Under the pieces are notes generated by a model. It saw only the letters and a program-made list of their open reading frames with translations, had not been told where the DNA came from and searched no databases. This document shows positions 33,246 to 41,298 of a stretch of 64,000 nucleotides of DNA, piece by piece. This stretch comes from Streptomyces niger (GTDB taxonomy: Bacteria; Actinomycetota; Actinomycetes; Streptomycetales; Streptomycetaceae). Each line of letters opens with the position of its first letter. Position 1 is the first letter of the stretch. The translations under genes were made by a program, and so were the position numbers. The DNA is taken from positions 415,933 through 479,932 of the forward strand of contig NZ_JOFQ01000011.1 of the NCBI RefSeq assembly GCF_000718305.1. Reading direction: 5' to 3'.

Positions 33246-36200
33246 ATGCAGATCCGGCTGACCGTCCTCGGGCCGCGCAGCGGCCACTCCACTCGGGCCT
33301 GCGACGTGCTCGTGACCGCCCCTGCCGGCACGGCGCTCTCGGCGGTGGCCAGCAGCCTCGCCGCGGCCGTCGCGGGCGCGGGCGCCGACGTCGGCGGGGC
33401 CGGCGCCGGCAGCGGCCCCGTCGTGCTCTACGCCGGGCAGGAGCGGCTCGACCTCCAGCGTGCCGCGCTCGGCGAGCCGCCTCTGATAGACGGCGCGGTC
33501 CTCTCCCTCCAGAGCCCGGGGCCCGCGCCGGCGCACGGCCTGCCCGCCGGCCCCGCCCGGCTGCGGGTCGTCTCGGGCCCGGACGCGGGCGGCGTGCATC
33601 TGCTGCACGGCGGCCAGATCCGCATCGGCCGCTCCGCCGACGCCGACGTGCCGCTGGACGACCCCGACGTCTCCCGGATGCACTGCTCGGTCACGGTGGC
33701 TCCGGACGGCGCGGTGACCGTGGCCGACCTCCACTCCACGAACGGCACGGCGGTCGACGGCACCGAGATCGACGACCACCCGGCGCCGCTGCCCCCGGGT
33801 GCGCTGCTCCGCATCGGCGAGTCGGCGCTCCGCCTGCAGCCCTCCCCCGCCTCCCCCGATGCCACGCTCCCGGCCACCCCGGACGGCGAGGGCCGGCTGC
33901 GCGTCCACCCGGCGGACGGCGGCGCCCCGTCCGGCGAGGAGCACCACCCGTCGCCCGGCGGCCCGGTGACCCCGTACGGCGCCGCGGGCTCCGCCCTCTC
34001 CCACGGCGCCCGGAGCGCGGCCCCGTACACCGCTTCGACCAGCGCTTCGTACGGCAGCGGGCGGTACCCCTCCGGGGCGGGCCCGGCGGCGGGCCCGGCG
34101 GCCGGCTCCGGTTCGGCGCAGGAGGTCCACGGCGCGGCGGGCCCGTACAGAGCGGGGACCGCCGGGGCCGGTGCGTACGGCGCGTTCCCGGCGGACGCCT
34201 ACGGCGCTCGGCCCTCCGCCACGGCCGCCCCGTACGGCACACGGCAGCCGACCACCGGACCGGACGACCGCCACGCGGCCGGACCGTACGGCGGCGCTCC
34301 AGGGACCGAGCGGTACGGCAACACGCCCGGCACCGGGTCGTACGGCAGCACGCCCGGCACCGGGTCGTACGGCAGCACGCCCGGCACCGGGTCGTACGGC
34401 AGCACGCCCGGCACCGAACCGCGCGGGAGCACTCCCGCGCCCGGGTCGTACGAGGCCAGGACGTACGAAGCCGGGACGCCGGGCGCCGAGGCCTACGCCG
34501 CCGAAACCCCGGCGTACGCCCCCGACGCGCGCGCCGCAGGCCGCCCGAATCCGGACCGGTACGCGCCGACCGCCCCCGAAGAGCAGCACGCACCACAGCA
34601 CGGACAGCAGCACCCCGGCGCGCAGCACGGTCACACCTACGGCGCGCACCCCGGGCAGCCGGCCGGGGACGCGTACGGCCACCCCACCGACGGCGCCCCC
34701 GCCGGTCAGAGCGGCCCCCGGAACCCCGCCGCAGGGCGGCGCGGCACGCCCGTGCGGGGCACCCCGGCCACCGCCGCCGGGTTCGGCACAGGCCCGGACG
34801 CCCACGGCGGGGCCCCGCGCCCGGACGCCCACGGCGGGCCGACGGCACGCGAAGGGCACGAGGGCCGGGCCCCGGCCGGACCCCCCGCTCCCGATCCGCG
34901 GTCAGCGGCCACGCACGGCGGCCGGGAGCAGCTGGTGGGCCCGTTCGCGCAGCCCGACGCCGATCCGGAGGCCGACGCCGGCGCGTCCCCGTCCCGCAAG
35001 GCGACCCGCCGGGGCGGCCTGAGCGCGTGGGCGCGCCGGCTGGCCGGCGGGCGCGGCACGGTGGAGTCCGCCGCCGACGAGGAAGCCGCCCGGGAGGCCG
35101 GCGGGTACGGCGCCGCGGCGCAGGTCCCGGCCGCCGACGTCCCCGGTCCGCTCGCGGCGGACGCCCGGGATCCGGCCGCGCACGAACGCTGGCCGGACGC
35201 GGCCACGGTCCTGCTGACCGCCCTCGGCCCCGGCCCCCGCCTGTGGGAGCGGGACGCGGAGCATCCGGACGCGCTGGCCGTCCGGCTGGGCACCGCCGAC
35301 CGCGCCGGTGGCCGGGCCGCCGTGCCGGTCACGGTCGGGCTGCGCTCGGCCGGGTCGCTGGGCATGGCCGGGCCGCGGCCCCGCCTCGCCGGGCTGGCGC
35401 GGTCGGCGGTCGCCCAGCTCGCCGCGCTGCACGCGCCGGGCACGCTGGAGATCGTCCTGCTCGCCGCCGACCGTACGCGCACCACCGCGCAGCGCCTGGA
35501 GGAGTGGTCCTGGCTCGGCTGGCTGCCGCACGTCCGCCCGGCGCACGCCCAGGACTGCCGGCTGCTGCTGGCCTACGACAAGGACCAGGTCGCCGCGCGC
35601 ACCACCGAGCTGGTGCGCCGGCTGGACGACGGCCCGCTCGGACCCGGCTGGGCGAGCGCCGAGCGGTCGGCGGTCGCCGCGGCGGCGACCCGGCACCACG
35701 GCCCGTACACCCTCGTGATCGCCGACGGTGACCCCGGCACGTCCGGGCTGCGGGAGACCGTGGCGCGGCTGGCGGCGGGCGGCCCGTCGGTCGGCATTCA
35801 CGTACTAGCGCTGGCCGAGACGCCGTCGGCGTCGCCGGTGTATCCGCTGGCCGCCACGTACGAGACGGCCCGGACGGCGTCCCCCGCCTTCGGGGAGTGC
35901 GGGGCCGTCGCGGTGCTCAGCGGTGACGTGGCCACGGCGCTGCGCGTCGTGCAGCCCCTCGCCCCGCTGGCCCCCGCCGCGCAGGGTGCCGCGGTGACCG
36001 GCAGCATCGCCGTCAACGGCGTCCCGCAGAGCGTCGCCGGATCGCACGGCGCGGGGACGAACGGCACGGTCGCGACCGTGGACGCGGTGTCGCTGCCCTG
36101 GGCCGAGCGGTTCGCGCGGGCGCTGGCGCCGCTGCGCGAGGCCGAGTCCGTGCGCGCCGGCCGCGGTGCGCGCACGGCGGTGCCGCTGCCCGACACCACC

Positions 36201-37400
36201 CGGCTGCTGGACGAGATGGGGCTCGCCCGGGCCACGCCCGCCTCCCTGATGGCCCGCTGGGCGGCCACCGCGGACAGCGAGGAGCCCTCGGCGCCCGCGG
36301 TGCTGGGCGCGGGCCCGCATGGCCCGGTGCACGCCGACCCGGCCGCCGACGGCTGCCACTTCCTGCTGGAGGGCGGCCCCGGCACGGGCAAGACCGAGCT
36401 GCTGCGCTCGATCGCCGCCTCGCTCGCCGCGGCCGACCGCCCGGACCGGCTCTCGCTGGTGCTGGTCGACGGCGCGGGGACGGAGCGCGGGGACGGCCTG
36501 CGGCTCTGTACGGACCTGCCGCACGTCACGGCGCATCTGGCGGCCTCGGATCCGGTGCGGATGCGGGAGTTCGCGCAGGCGCTGTCCTCGGAGCTGAAAC
36601 GGCGCGCGGAGATACTGGGCGACACGGGCTTTGCGGAGTGGCGTGCGAAGCACCTCGCGGCACCCCGGGTGATCGGCCCGCGCCGGTCCGCCGAGGGCCG
36701 TACGGCGACGGCGGGCGGCGCGACCTCCGCCGCGCCCGCCGCGGCCGCCGGGGCCACCGGGTACGACAGCGGCGCCGACCGGTCGGGGCTGCTCGACGCG
36801 CCGGCCACCAGCACGCTGCGGCTGCGCCCGAGGGAGCGTACGCAGGGCACGCAGGGCACGGAGGGAGCGGAGGCTCCGAGGGCCGACGGGTTCGCCGCCG
36901 TACCGCCGATGACCCGGCTCTTCGTGCTCGTCGACGACTTCGACGCGCTGGTCGCCCCGGCGCTGGGCAGTACGGGCCGGCCCGCCGCCGGCTCCGTGGT
37001 GCGGGCGCTGGAGGCGGTCGCCCGGGACGGGGCCGCGCTCGGGGTCCATCTGATCGCGACGACCGGCCATCCGGACCGTACGGCGGCCACCGCGACCGCC
37101 GAGCGGGCCGGGCTCCGCGTGGAGTTGTCCACGGAGACCGTCGACCCGGCCGAGCCGCTGCCCGTGGGGCGCGGCCGGCTGTTCCGGGCGGCGGACGGTT
37201 CGGCGACGCCCTTCCAGGCGGGCCGGGTGACGGGCCGGATACCCCGGACGTCCACGCTGCGGCCGACGGTCGTGCCCCTCGAATGGCAGCGGATGGGCGA
37301 CCCACCGGCCCGCCGCCCGCTGCGCGAGCTGGGCAACGGCCCGACCGACCTGGCCCTGCTGGCGAGCGCGCTGCAGAAGGCGGCGAAGTCGGTGTCGTAG
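33246..37400 (+). CDS. FHA-domain protein with FtsK/EssC-like ATPase domain
   Basis: The 1384-residue protein starts at ATG 33246 (MQIRLTVLGPRSG). An N-terminal beta-rich region resembles the EssC N-terminus, followed by an FHA domain (about 100-195) with IRIGRSADADVPLDDPDVSRMHCSV and STNGTAVDG, which binds phospho-threonine. Residues about 215-620 are low-complexity Gly/Ala/Pro/Tyr, including four 9-residue repeats YGSTPGTGS. The C-terminal ATPase has Walker A EGGPGTGKTELLRS (about 1043) and Walker B RLFVLVDDFDAL (about 1227), in FtsK/SpoIIIE style. Only one complete ATPase domain is visible, unlike the multi-ATPase EssC of type VII secretion. No membrane helix is obvious. Function unknown; position opposite pkaA suggests kinase-dependent control. 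Confidence 0.85.
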   Translation: MQIRLTVLGPRSGHSTRACDVLVTAPAGTALSAVASSLAAAVAGAGADVGGAGAGSGPVVLYAGQERLDLQRAALGEPPLIDGAVLSLQSPGPAPAHGLPAGPARLRVVSGPDAGGVHLLHGGQIRIGRSADADVPLDDPDVSRMHCSVTVAPDGAVTVADLHSTNGTAVDGTEIDDHPAPLPPGALLRIGESALRLQPSPASPDATLPATPDGEGRLRVHPADGGAPSGEEHHPSPGGPVTPYGAAGSALSHGARSAAPYTASTSASYGSGRYPSGAGPAAGPAAGSGSAQEVHGAAGPYRAGTAGAGAYGAFPADAYGARPSATAAPYGTRQPTTGPDDRHAAGPYGGAPGTERYGNTPGTGSYGSTPGTGSYGSTPGTGSYGSTPGTEPRGSTPAPGSYEARTYEAGTPGAEAYAAETPAYAPDARAAGRPNPDRYAPTAPEEQHAPQHGQQHPGAQHGHTYGAHPGQPAGDAYGHPTDGAPAGQSGPRNPAAGRRGTPVRGTPATAAGFGTGPDAHGGAPRPDAHGGPTAREGHEGRAPAGPPAPDPRSAATHGGREQLVGPFAQPDADPEADAGASPSRKATRRGGLSAWARRLAGGRGTVESAADEEAAREAGGYGAAAQVPAADVPGPLAADARDPAAHERWPDAATVLLTALGPGPRLWERDAEHPDALAVRLGTADRAGGRAAVPVTVGLRSAGSLGMAGPRPRLAGLARSAVAQLAALHAPGTLEIVLLAADRTRTTAQRLEEWSWLGWLPHVRPAHAQDCRLLLAYDKDQVAARTTELVRRLDDGPLGPGWASAERSAVAAAATRHHGPYTLVIADGDPGTSGLRETVARLAAGGPSVGIHVLALAETPSASPVYPLAATYETARTASPAFGECGAVAVLSGDVATALRVVQPLAPLAPAAQGAAVTGSIAVNGVPQSVAGSHGAGTNGTVATVDAVSLPWAERFARALAPLREAESVRAGRGARTAVPLPDTTRLLDEMGLARATPASLMARWAATADSEEPSAPAVLGAGPHGPVHADPAADGCHFLLEGGPGTGKTELLRSIAASLAAADRPDRLSLVLVDGAGTERGDGLRLCTDLPHVTAHLAASDPVRMREFAQALSSELKRRAEILGDTGFAEWRAKHLAAPRVIGPRRSAEGRTATAGGATSAAPAAAAGATGYDSGADRSGLLDAPATSTLRLRPRERTQGTQGTEGAEAPRADGFAAVPPMTRLFVLVDDFDALVAPALGSTGRPAAGSVVRALEAVARDGAALGVHLIATTGHPDRTAATATAERAGLRVELSTETVDPAEPLPVGRGRLFRAADGSATPFQAGRVTGRIPRTSTLRPTVVPLEWQRMGDPPARRPLRELGNGPTDLALLASALQKAAKSVS
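34314..34421 (+). repeat. Four tandem 27-bp repeats inside the FHA-FtsK gene
   Basis: Units starting tacggcagcacgcccggc at 34314, 34341, 34368 and 34395 encode YG(N/S)TPGTGS; the middle two are identical and the outer two differ by a few bases. The array stays in frame and is a likely length-variable site. Confidence 0.9.
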
Positions 37401-37583
37401 CCTCCCGCGCCACCGTGGACACCTTCACGTGCAACCGTGCAACGAATAGGTCGCCGTACGGAAAAGGCGGGTTACCCGCCGTGGTAACGGCCCGGTCACG
37501 ACGGTGCGTTGCAGTCGAACGCACTCTTGCTCGGGCTTCCCGGCGCCGGTAGGACTGTCGCACGGCGAACGGGAGGGCGACGG

Positions 37584-38924
37584 ATGCGTCACGCAACGCT
37601 TCGTACGGCAACGGCACTTGTCGCGGTGGGCGCGCTGGCACTGACCGGCTGCGGGGGTGGCAGCGACGGCGGCAGCGGGGGCGAGCACAGCACCAACAGA
37701 AAACCCACCGTCTCGCTGCCGAAGCTGAACGGGCAGACGCTGCAGGTCACCGCCGTGTGGACCGGCCCCGAGCGGGAGAACTTCACCAAGGTCCTGGCCG
37801 AGTTCGAGAAGCGCACCGGCGCCAAGGTGGAGTTCGTGCCGAGCGGCGACGACATGGCCGGCTTCATCGGCTCCAAGGTCGCCGGCGGCGGCGCGCCGGA
37901 CGTCGCCATGCTCCAGCAGGTCGGCGTGCTCCAGGAGTTCGCGAAGAAGGGCTGGGTCAAGCCGCTCGGCCCGGCCGCGAAGAAGGAGCTGTCGAAGAAC
38001 TTTTCCAAGGGCTGGCAGGACCTGGGGAGTTACGGCGGCAAGAGCTACGGCGTGTACTTCAAGGCCAGCAACAAGTCGCTGGTCTGGTACAACACCAAGG
38101 CGTTCGAGAACGCGGGGGTGTCCGAGCCCAAGGACTGGAAGGGCTTCCTGAAGACCGCGCGCACGCTCGCGGACTCCGGCGTCGAGCCGGTCTCGGTGGG
38201 CGGCGCGGACGGCTGGACGCTCACCGACTGGTTCGAGAACGTCTACCTCTCGCAGGCCGGGCCGGAGAAGTACGACCAGCTGGCCAAGCACGAGATCAAG
38301 TGGACCGACCCGTCGGTGAAGCAGGCGCTCACCACCCTCGGCTCGCTCTTCGGCGCCAAGGGCCTCCTCGCGGGCGGCAACGCGGGCGCGCTGCAGACGG
38401 CGTTCCCGCAGTCGGTGACGGAGACGTTCAAGGACGAGCCGAAGGCCGCGATGGTCTCCTCGGCCGACTTCGCCGCGGCCAACATCGGCCAGACCAAGGC
38501 GAAGGTCGGCACGGACGCCAAGGTCTTCCCCTTCCCGGCCGTGGGCAAGGAGTCCCCGGTCGTGACGGGCGGGGACGTGGCGGTGGCGCTGAAGGACAAC
38601 AAGGCCTCGCAGGCGCTGCTGACGTTCCTGGCCTCACCGGACGCGGCCCGGATCTGGGCGGCGCAGGGCGGGTTCGTCTCCGCCAACAAGAAGCTGGACC
38701 CCTCGGTGTACCCGAATGCGGTGTTCAAGGAGATCGGCAAGGCGCTGGTGGCTGCCGGTGACGACTTCCGCTTCGACATGTCCGACCAGGCCCCGGCGTC
38801 CTTCGGCGGCAAGCCGGGGCAGGGCGAGTGGAAGGCCCTGCAGGACTTCCTGAAGAACCCGAAGGACATCGCGGGAACGCAGGCCCAGTTGGAGAAGGAC
38901 GCCGCCAAATCGTTCGGGAACTGA
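37584..38924 (+). CDS. Carbohydrate ABC transporter substrate-binding lipoprotein
   Basis: The 446-residue protein has a lipoprotein signal with lipobox LTGC (MRHATLRTATALVAVGALALTGCGGGSDGG). The solute-binding family 1 body follows (WTGPERENFTKVLAEFEKRTGAKVEFVPSG, DVAMLQQVGVLQEFAKKGWVKPL, LVWYNTKAFENAGV). It resembles alpha-glucoside/oligosaccharide-binding proteins. GGGAGGG lies 7-13 nt before the ATG. It heads a three-gene operon with two permeases. No ATPase gene follows, so a shared multi-sugar ATPase (MsiK type) elsewhere is probable. Direct gtgcaac repeats at 37431-37443 might be a LacI-type operator, but this is weak. Confidence 0.92.
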   Translation: MRHATLRTATALVAVGALALTGCGGGSDGGSGGEHSTNRKPTVSLPKLNGQTLQVTAVWTGPERENFTKVLAEFEKRTGAKVEFVPSGDDMAGFIGSKVAGGGAPDVAMLQQVGVLQEFAKKGWVKPLGPAAKKELSKNFSKGWQDLGSYGGKSYGVYFKASNKSLVWYNTKAFENAGVSEPKDWKGFLKTARTLADSGVEPVSVGGADGWTLTDWFENVYLSQAGPEKYDQLAKHEIKWTDPSVKQALTTLGSLFGAKGLLAGGNAGALQTAFPQSVTETFKDEPKAAMVSSADFAAANIGQTKAKVGTDAKVFPFPAVGKESPVVTGGDVAVALKDNKASQALLTFLASPDAARIWAAQGGFVSANKKLDPSVYPNAVFKEIGKALVAAGDDFRFDMSDQAPASFGGKPGQGEWKALQDFLKNPKDIAGTQAQLEKDAAKSFGN

Positions 38925-38928
38925 CGCC

Positions 38929-40278
38929 ATGGCCTCCGGAGGCACCGCGGCCGCCGCGCAGGCGTCCGGCGGGAGCGCGCAGAAGCCGGGCAAGAGCGTG
39001 ACGGGGACGCGCCCGTGGATCGCGGGCGCGTTCCTCCTCCCGGCGCTGCTGCTGCTCGGCGCGCTGGTGGTCTACCCGATCGGATACTCCGTCTGGCGCA
39101 GCCTCTTCGACGCGCCGGGCAGCGGCTTCGTGGGGCTGGACAACTACGGGGAGCTCTTCGCCGACGAGCGGATCCGTACGGCGCTGAAGAACAACGTCAT
39201 CTGGGTGGTGGTCGCGCCGACCGTGGCCACCGCGCTGGGCCTGATCTTCGCCGTGCTGACCGAGCGGGTCCGCTGGGGCACCGCGTTCAAGCTGATCGTC
39301 TTCATGCCCATGGCGATCTCCATGCTGGCCGCCGGCATCATCTTCCGGCTGGTCTACGAGCAGGACCCGGAGCGCGGGGTGGCCAACGCGGTGTGGGTGA
39401 GCGTGCACGACACCTTCGCCGAGCCGGCGCCGTACCCGGGGGCCAACCCGCGGCCCAACGCCGATCTCAAGGCCTCCGGCGGCGGGTCGTTCACCACGAA
39501 GACGACGGTCAGGACCGGCACCGCCGTGGGCCTGCCGCTGGTGGCCGTACAGCCGGACGACGTGAGGTCGGCACAGCGGGCGAAGCCGGCGACGCCGCGC
39601 CCCGGGCAGATCACCGGCACCGCCTGGCTGGACTTCACGCGCGGGGGCGGCGGCACTCCCGACAAGATCGACGAGCAGGAGAAGGCGCTGGCCGGCCTGA
39701 CGGTCCAGGCGGTCAAGGACGGCAAGGTCGTCGCCACGGCGACCACCGCGGCGGACGGCACCTACGCGCTGCCCGCCCGCGCCGAGGGAGCACACCTGCG
39801 GCTGCCCGCCGCGAACTTCGCCGAGGCGTACAACGGCGTCGACTGGCTCGGCCCGACGCTGGTCACGCCCGCGATCATCGGCAGCTACGTATGGATGTGG
39901 GCCGGCTTCGCCATGGTGCTGATCGCCGCGGGCCTGGCCAGCGTGCCCCGGGAACTGCTGGAGGCGGCCCGGGTGGACGGCGCGAACGAGTGGCAGGTCT
40001 TCCGCCGGGTGACGGTGCCGCTGCTGGCGCCGGTCCTGGTGGTCGTCCTCGTCACCCTGATGATCAACGTGCTGAAGATCTTCGACCTCGTCTACATCAT
40101 CGCGCCGGGCGCCAGCCAGGACGAGGCGAACGTACTCGCCCTCCAGCTGTACCAGTCGTCCTTCGGCACGGACGTGAACCAGGGCATCGGCTCCGCGATC
40201 GCGGTGTTCCTGCTGGTCCTCGTCTCACCGGTACTGATCGTCAATATCCGGCGCCTGCGGAAGGAGCGGCAGCGATGA
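38929..40278 (+). CDS. Carbohydrate ABC permease with large extracytoplasmic insertion
   Basis: The 449-residue permease is about 150 residues longer than MalF-type relatives. Membrane segments near 25-50, 85-110 and 120-145 precede an insertion (about 155-300) with an Ig-like/carboxypeptidase-regulatory look (ITGTAWLDFTRGGGGTP...LAGLTVQAVKDGKVVATATTAADGTYALP). The rest is a normal permease core with the EAA loop ELLEAARVDGANEWQVFRRVTVP, which docks the ATPase. It starts 4 bp after the binding-protein stop and its 3' end overlaps the next permease (ATGA). The insertion probably faces outside and may assist substrate or binding-protein docking. Confidence 0.92.
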   Translation: MASGGTAAAAQASGGSAQKPGKSVTGTRPWIAGAFLLPALLLLGALVVYPIGYSVWRSLFDAPGSGFVGLDNYGELFADERIRTALKNNVIWVVVAPTVATALGLIFAVLTERVRWGTAFKLIVFMPMAISMLAAGIIFRLVYEQDPERGVANAVWVSVHDTFAEPAPYPGANPRPNADLKASGGGSFTTKTTVRTGTAVGLPLVAVQPDDVRSAQRAKPATPRPGQITGTAWLDFTRGGGGTPDKIDEQEKALAGLTVQAVKDGKVVATATTAADGTYALPARAEGAHLRLPAANFAEAYNGVDWLGPTLVTPAIIGSYVWMWAGFAMVLIAAGLASVPRELLEAARVDGANEWQVFRRVTVPLLAPVLVVVLVTLMINVLKIFDLVYIIAPGASQDEANVLALQLYQSSFGTDVNQGIGSAIAVFLLVLVSPVLIVNIRRLRKERQR

Positions 40279-41159
40279 CGGCGGTGGCCGACGGGGCGGT
40301 ACGCGCCCGGCAGTCCCTGGCCGCGCGGCTCGCGGCCCGTACCGGCGGCGGCGCGCTGCGGGTCTTCCTGATCCTGGTCGGACTGTTCTGGCTGATGCCG
40401 ACGGTCGGCCTGCTGATCTCCTCGCTGCGCGATCCGGCGGACGTCGCGGAGAGCGGCTGGTGGGAGGTGTTCGCCAAGCCGGCCCAGCTGACCCTGACGG
40501 GGTACGGGAACCTGCTGGGCAACGCCAAGATCATGGACTCGCTGCTGACCACCGCACTGATCACGGTCCCGGCGACGGTACTGGTGGTGGTCATCGGCTC
40601 GCTGGCCGGCTACGCGTTCGCGTGGCTGGACTTCCCCGGGCGGGACGTCTGGTTCATGGTCGTGGTGGGCCTGCTGGTGGTCCCGGTACAGGTCGCGCTG
40701 ATCCCGGTGGCCAAGCTCTTCGGCGCGGTCGGGCTCTTCGAGACCACGGCCGGCGTGGTGCTCTTCCACACCGCCTTCGGCCTGCCGTTCGCCGTCTTCC
40801 TGCTGCGGAACTTCTTCGCCGAGATCCCGCGCGAGCTGCTGGAGGCGGCCCGGCTGGACGGCGCGGGCGAGCTGCGGCTGTTCACCCGGGTGGTGCTGCC
40901 GCTGGGCGGCCCGGCCATCGCGTCGCTGGGCATCTTCCAGTTCCTGTGGGTGTGGAACGACCTGCTCATCGCGCTGATCTTCGCGGACAGCGGCAAGCCG
41001 CCGATCACCGTGGCGCTCCAGCAGGAGGTACGCCAGTTCGGCAACAACATCGACGTCCTCGCGCCCGGCGCCTTCATCTCGATGATCATTCCGCTGGCGG
41101 TCTTCTTCGCCTTCCAGCGGCAGTTCGTGTCCGGCGTGATGGCGGGCGCGGTGAAGTAG
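40275..41159 (+). CDS. Carbohydrate ABC permease (MalG type)
   Basis: The 294-residue protein has about six membrane segments and the EAA loop ELLEAARLDGAGELRLFTRVVLPLGGP. Its ATG overlaps the previous stop (ATGA at 40275-40278), with AAGGAG at 40261-40266, so the two permeases are translationally coupled and form a heterodimer. The C-terminus FQRQFVSGVMAGAVK is typical of MalG-type proteins. A strong hairpin follows the operon. Confidence 0.94.
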   Translation: MTAVADGAVRARQSLAARLAARTGGGALRVFLILVGLFWLMPTVGLLISSLRDPADVAESGWWEVFAKPAQLTLTGYGNLLGNAKIMDSLLTTALITVPATVLVVVIGSLAGYAFAWLDFPGRDVWFMVVVGLLVVPVQVALIPVAKLFGAVGLFETTAGVVLFHTAFGLPFAVFLLRNFFAEIPRELLEAARLDGAGELRLFTRVVLPLGGPAIASLGIFQFLWVWNDLLIALIFADSGKPPITVALQQEVRQFGNNIDVLAPGAFISMIIPLAVFFAFQRQFVSGVMAGAVK

Positions 41160-41222
41160 TCCACCGCACGGGCCGCACTCACTCGTACGAGTGCGTCTCC
41201 TCAGCCACCCGGGCGCAACCGG

Positions 41223-41249
41223 CCGCCGCGCCGCATGCCGGCGCGGCGG
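41223..41249 (+). terminator. Terminator after the sugar ABC operon
   Basis: An 11-bp perfect stem ccgccgcgccg (41223-41233) / cggcgcggcgg (41239-41249). A separate 14-bp palindrome cactcgtacgagtg at 41180-41193 lies just before it. Confidence 0.75.
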
Positions 41250-41298
41250 AGCCGGGAACGATCGCTGACCGACAGCGCAGCAGGTCGCCGATCTATGG

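Noticed and set aside
37431..37443. gtgcaac direct repeats as a LacI-type operator for the sugar ABC operon
   Set aside because: Only two short copies with no matching dyad and no LacI gene next to it; too weak for a feature.
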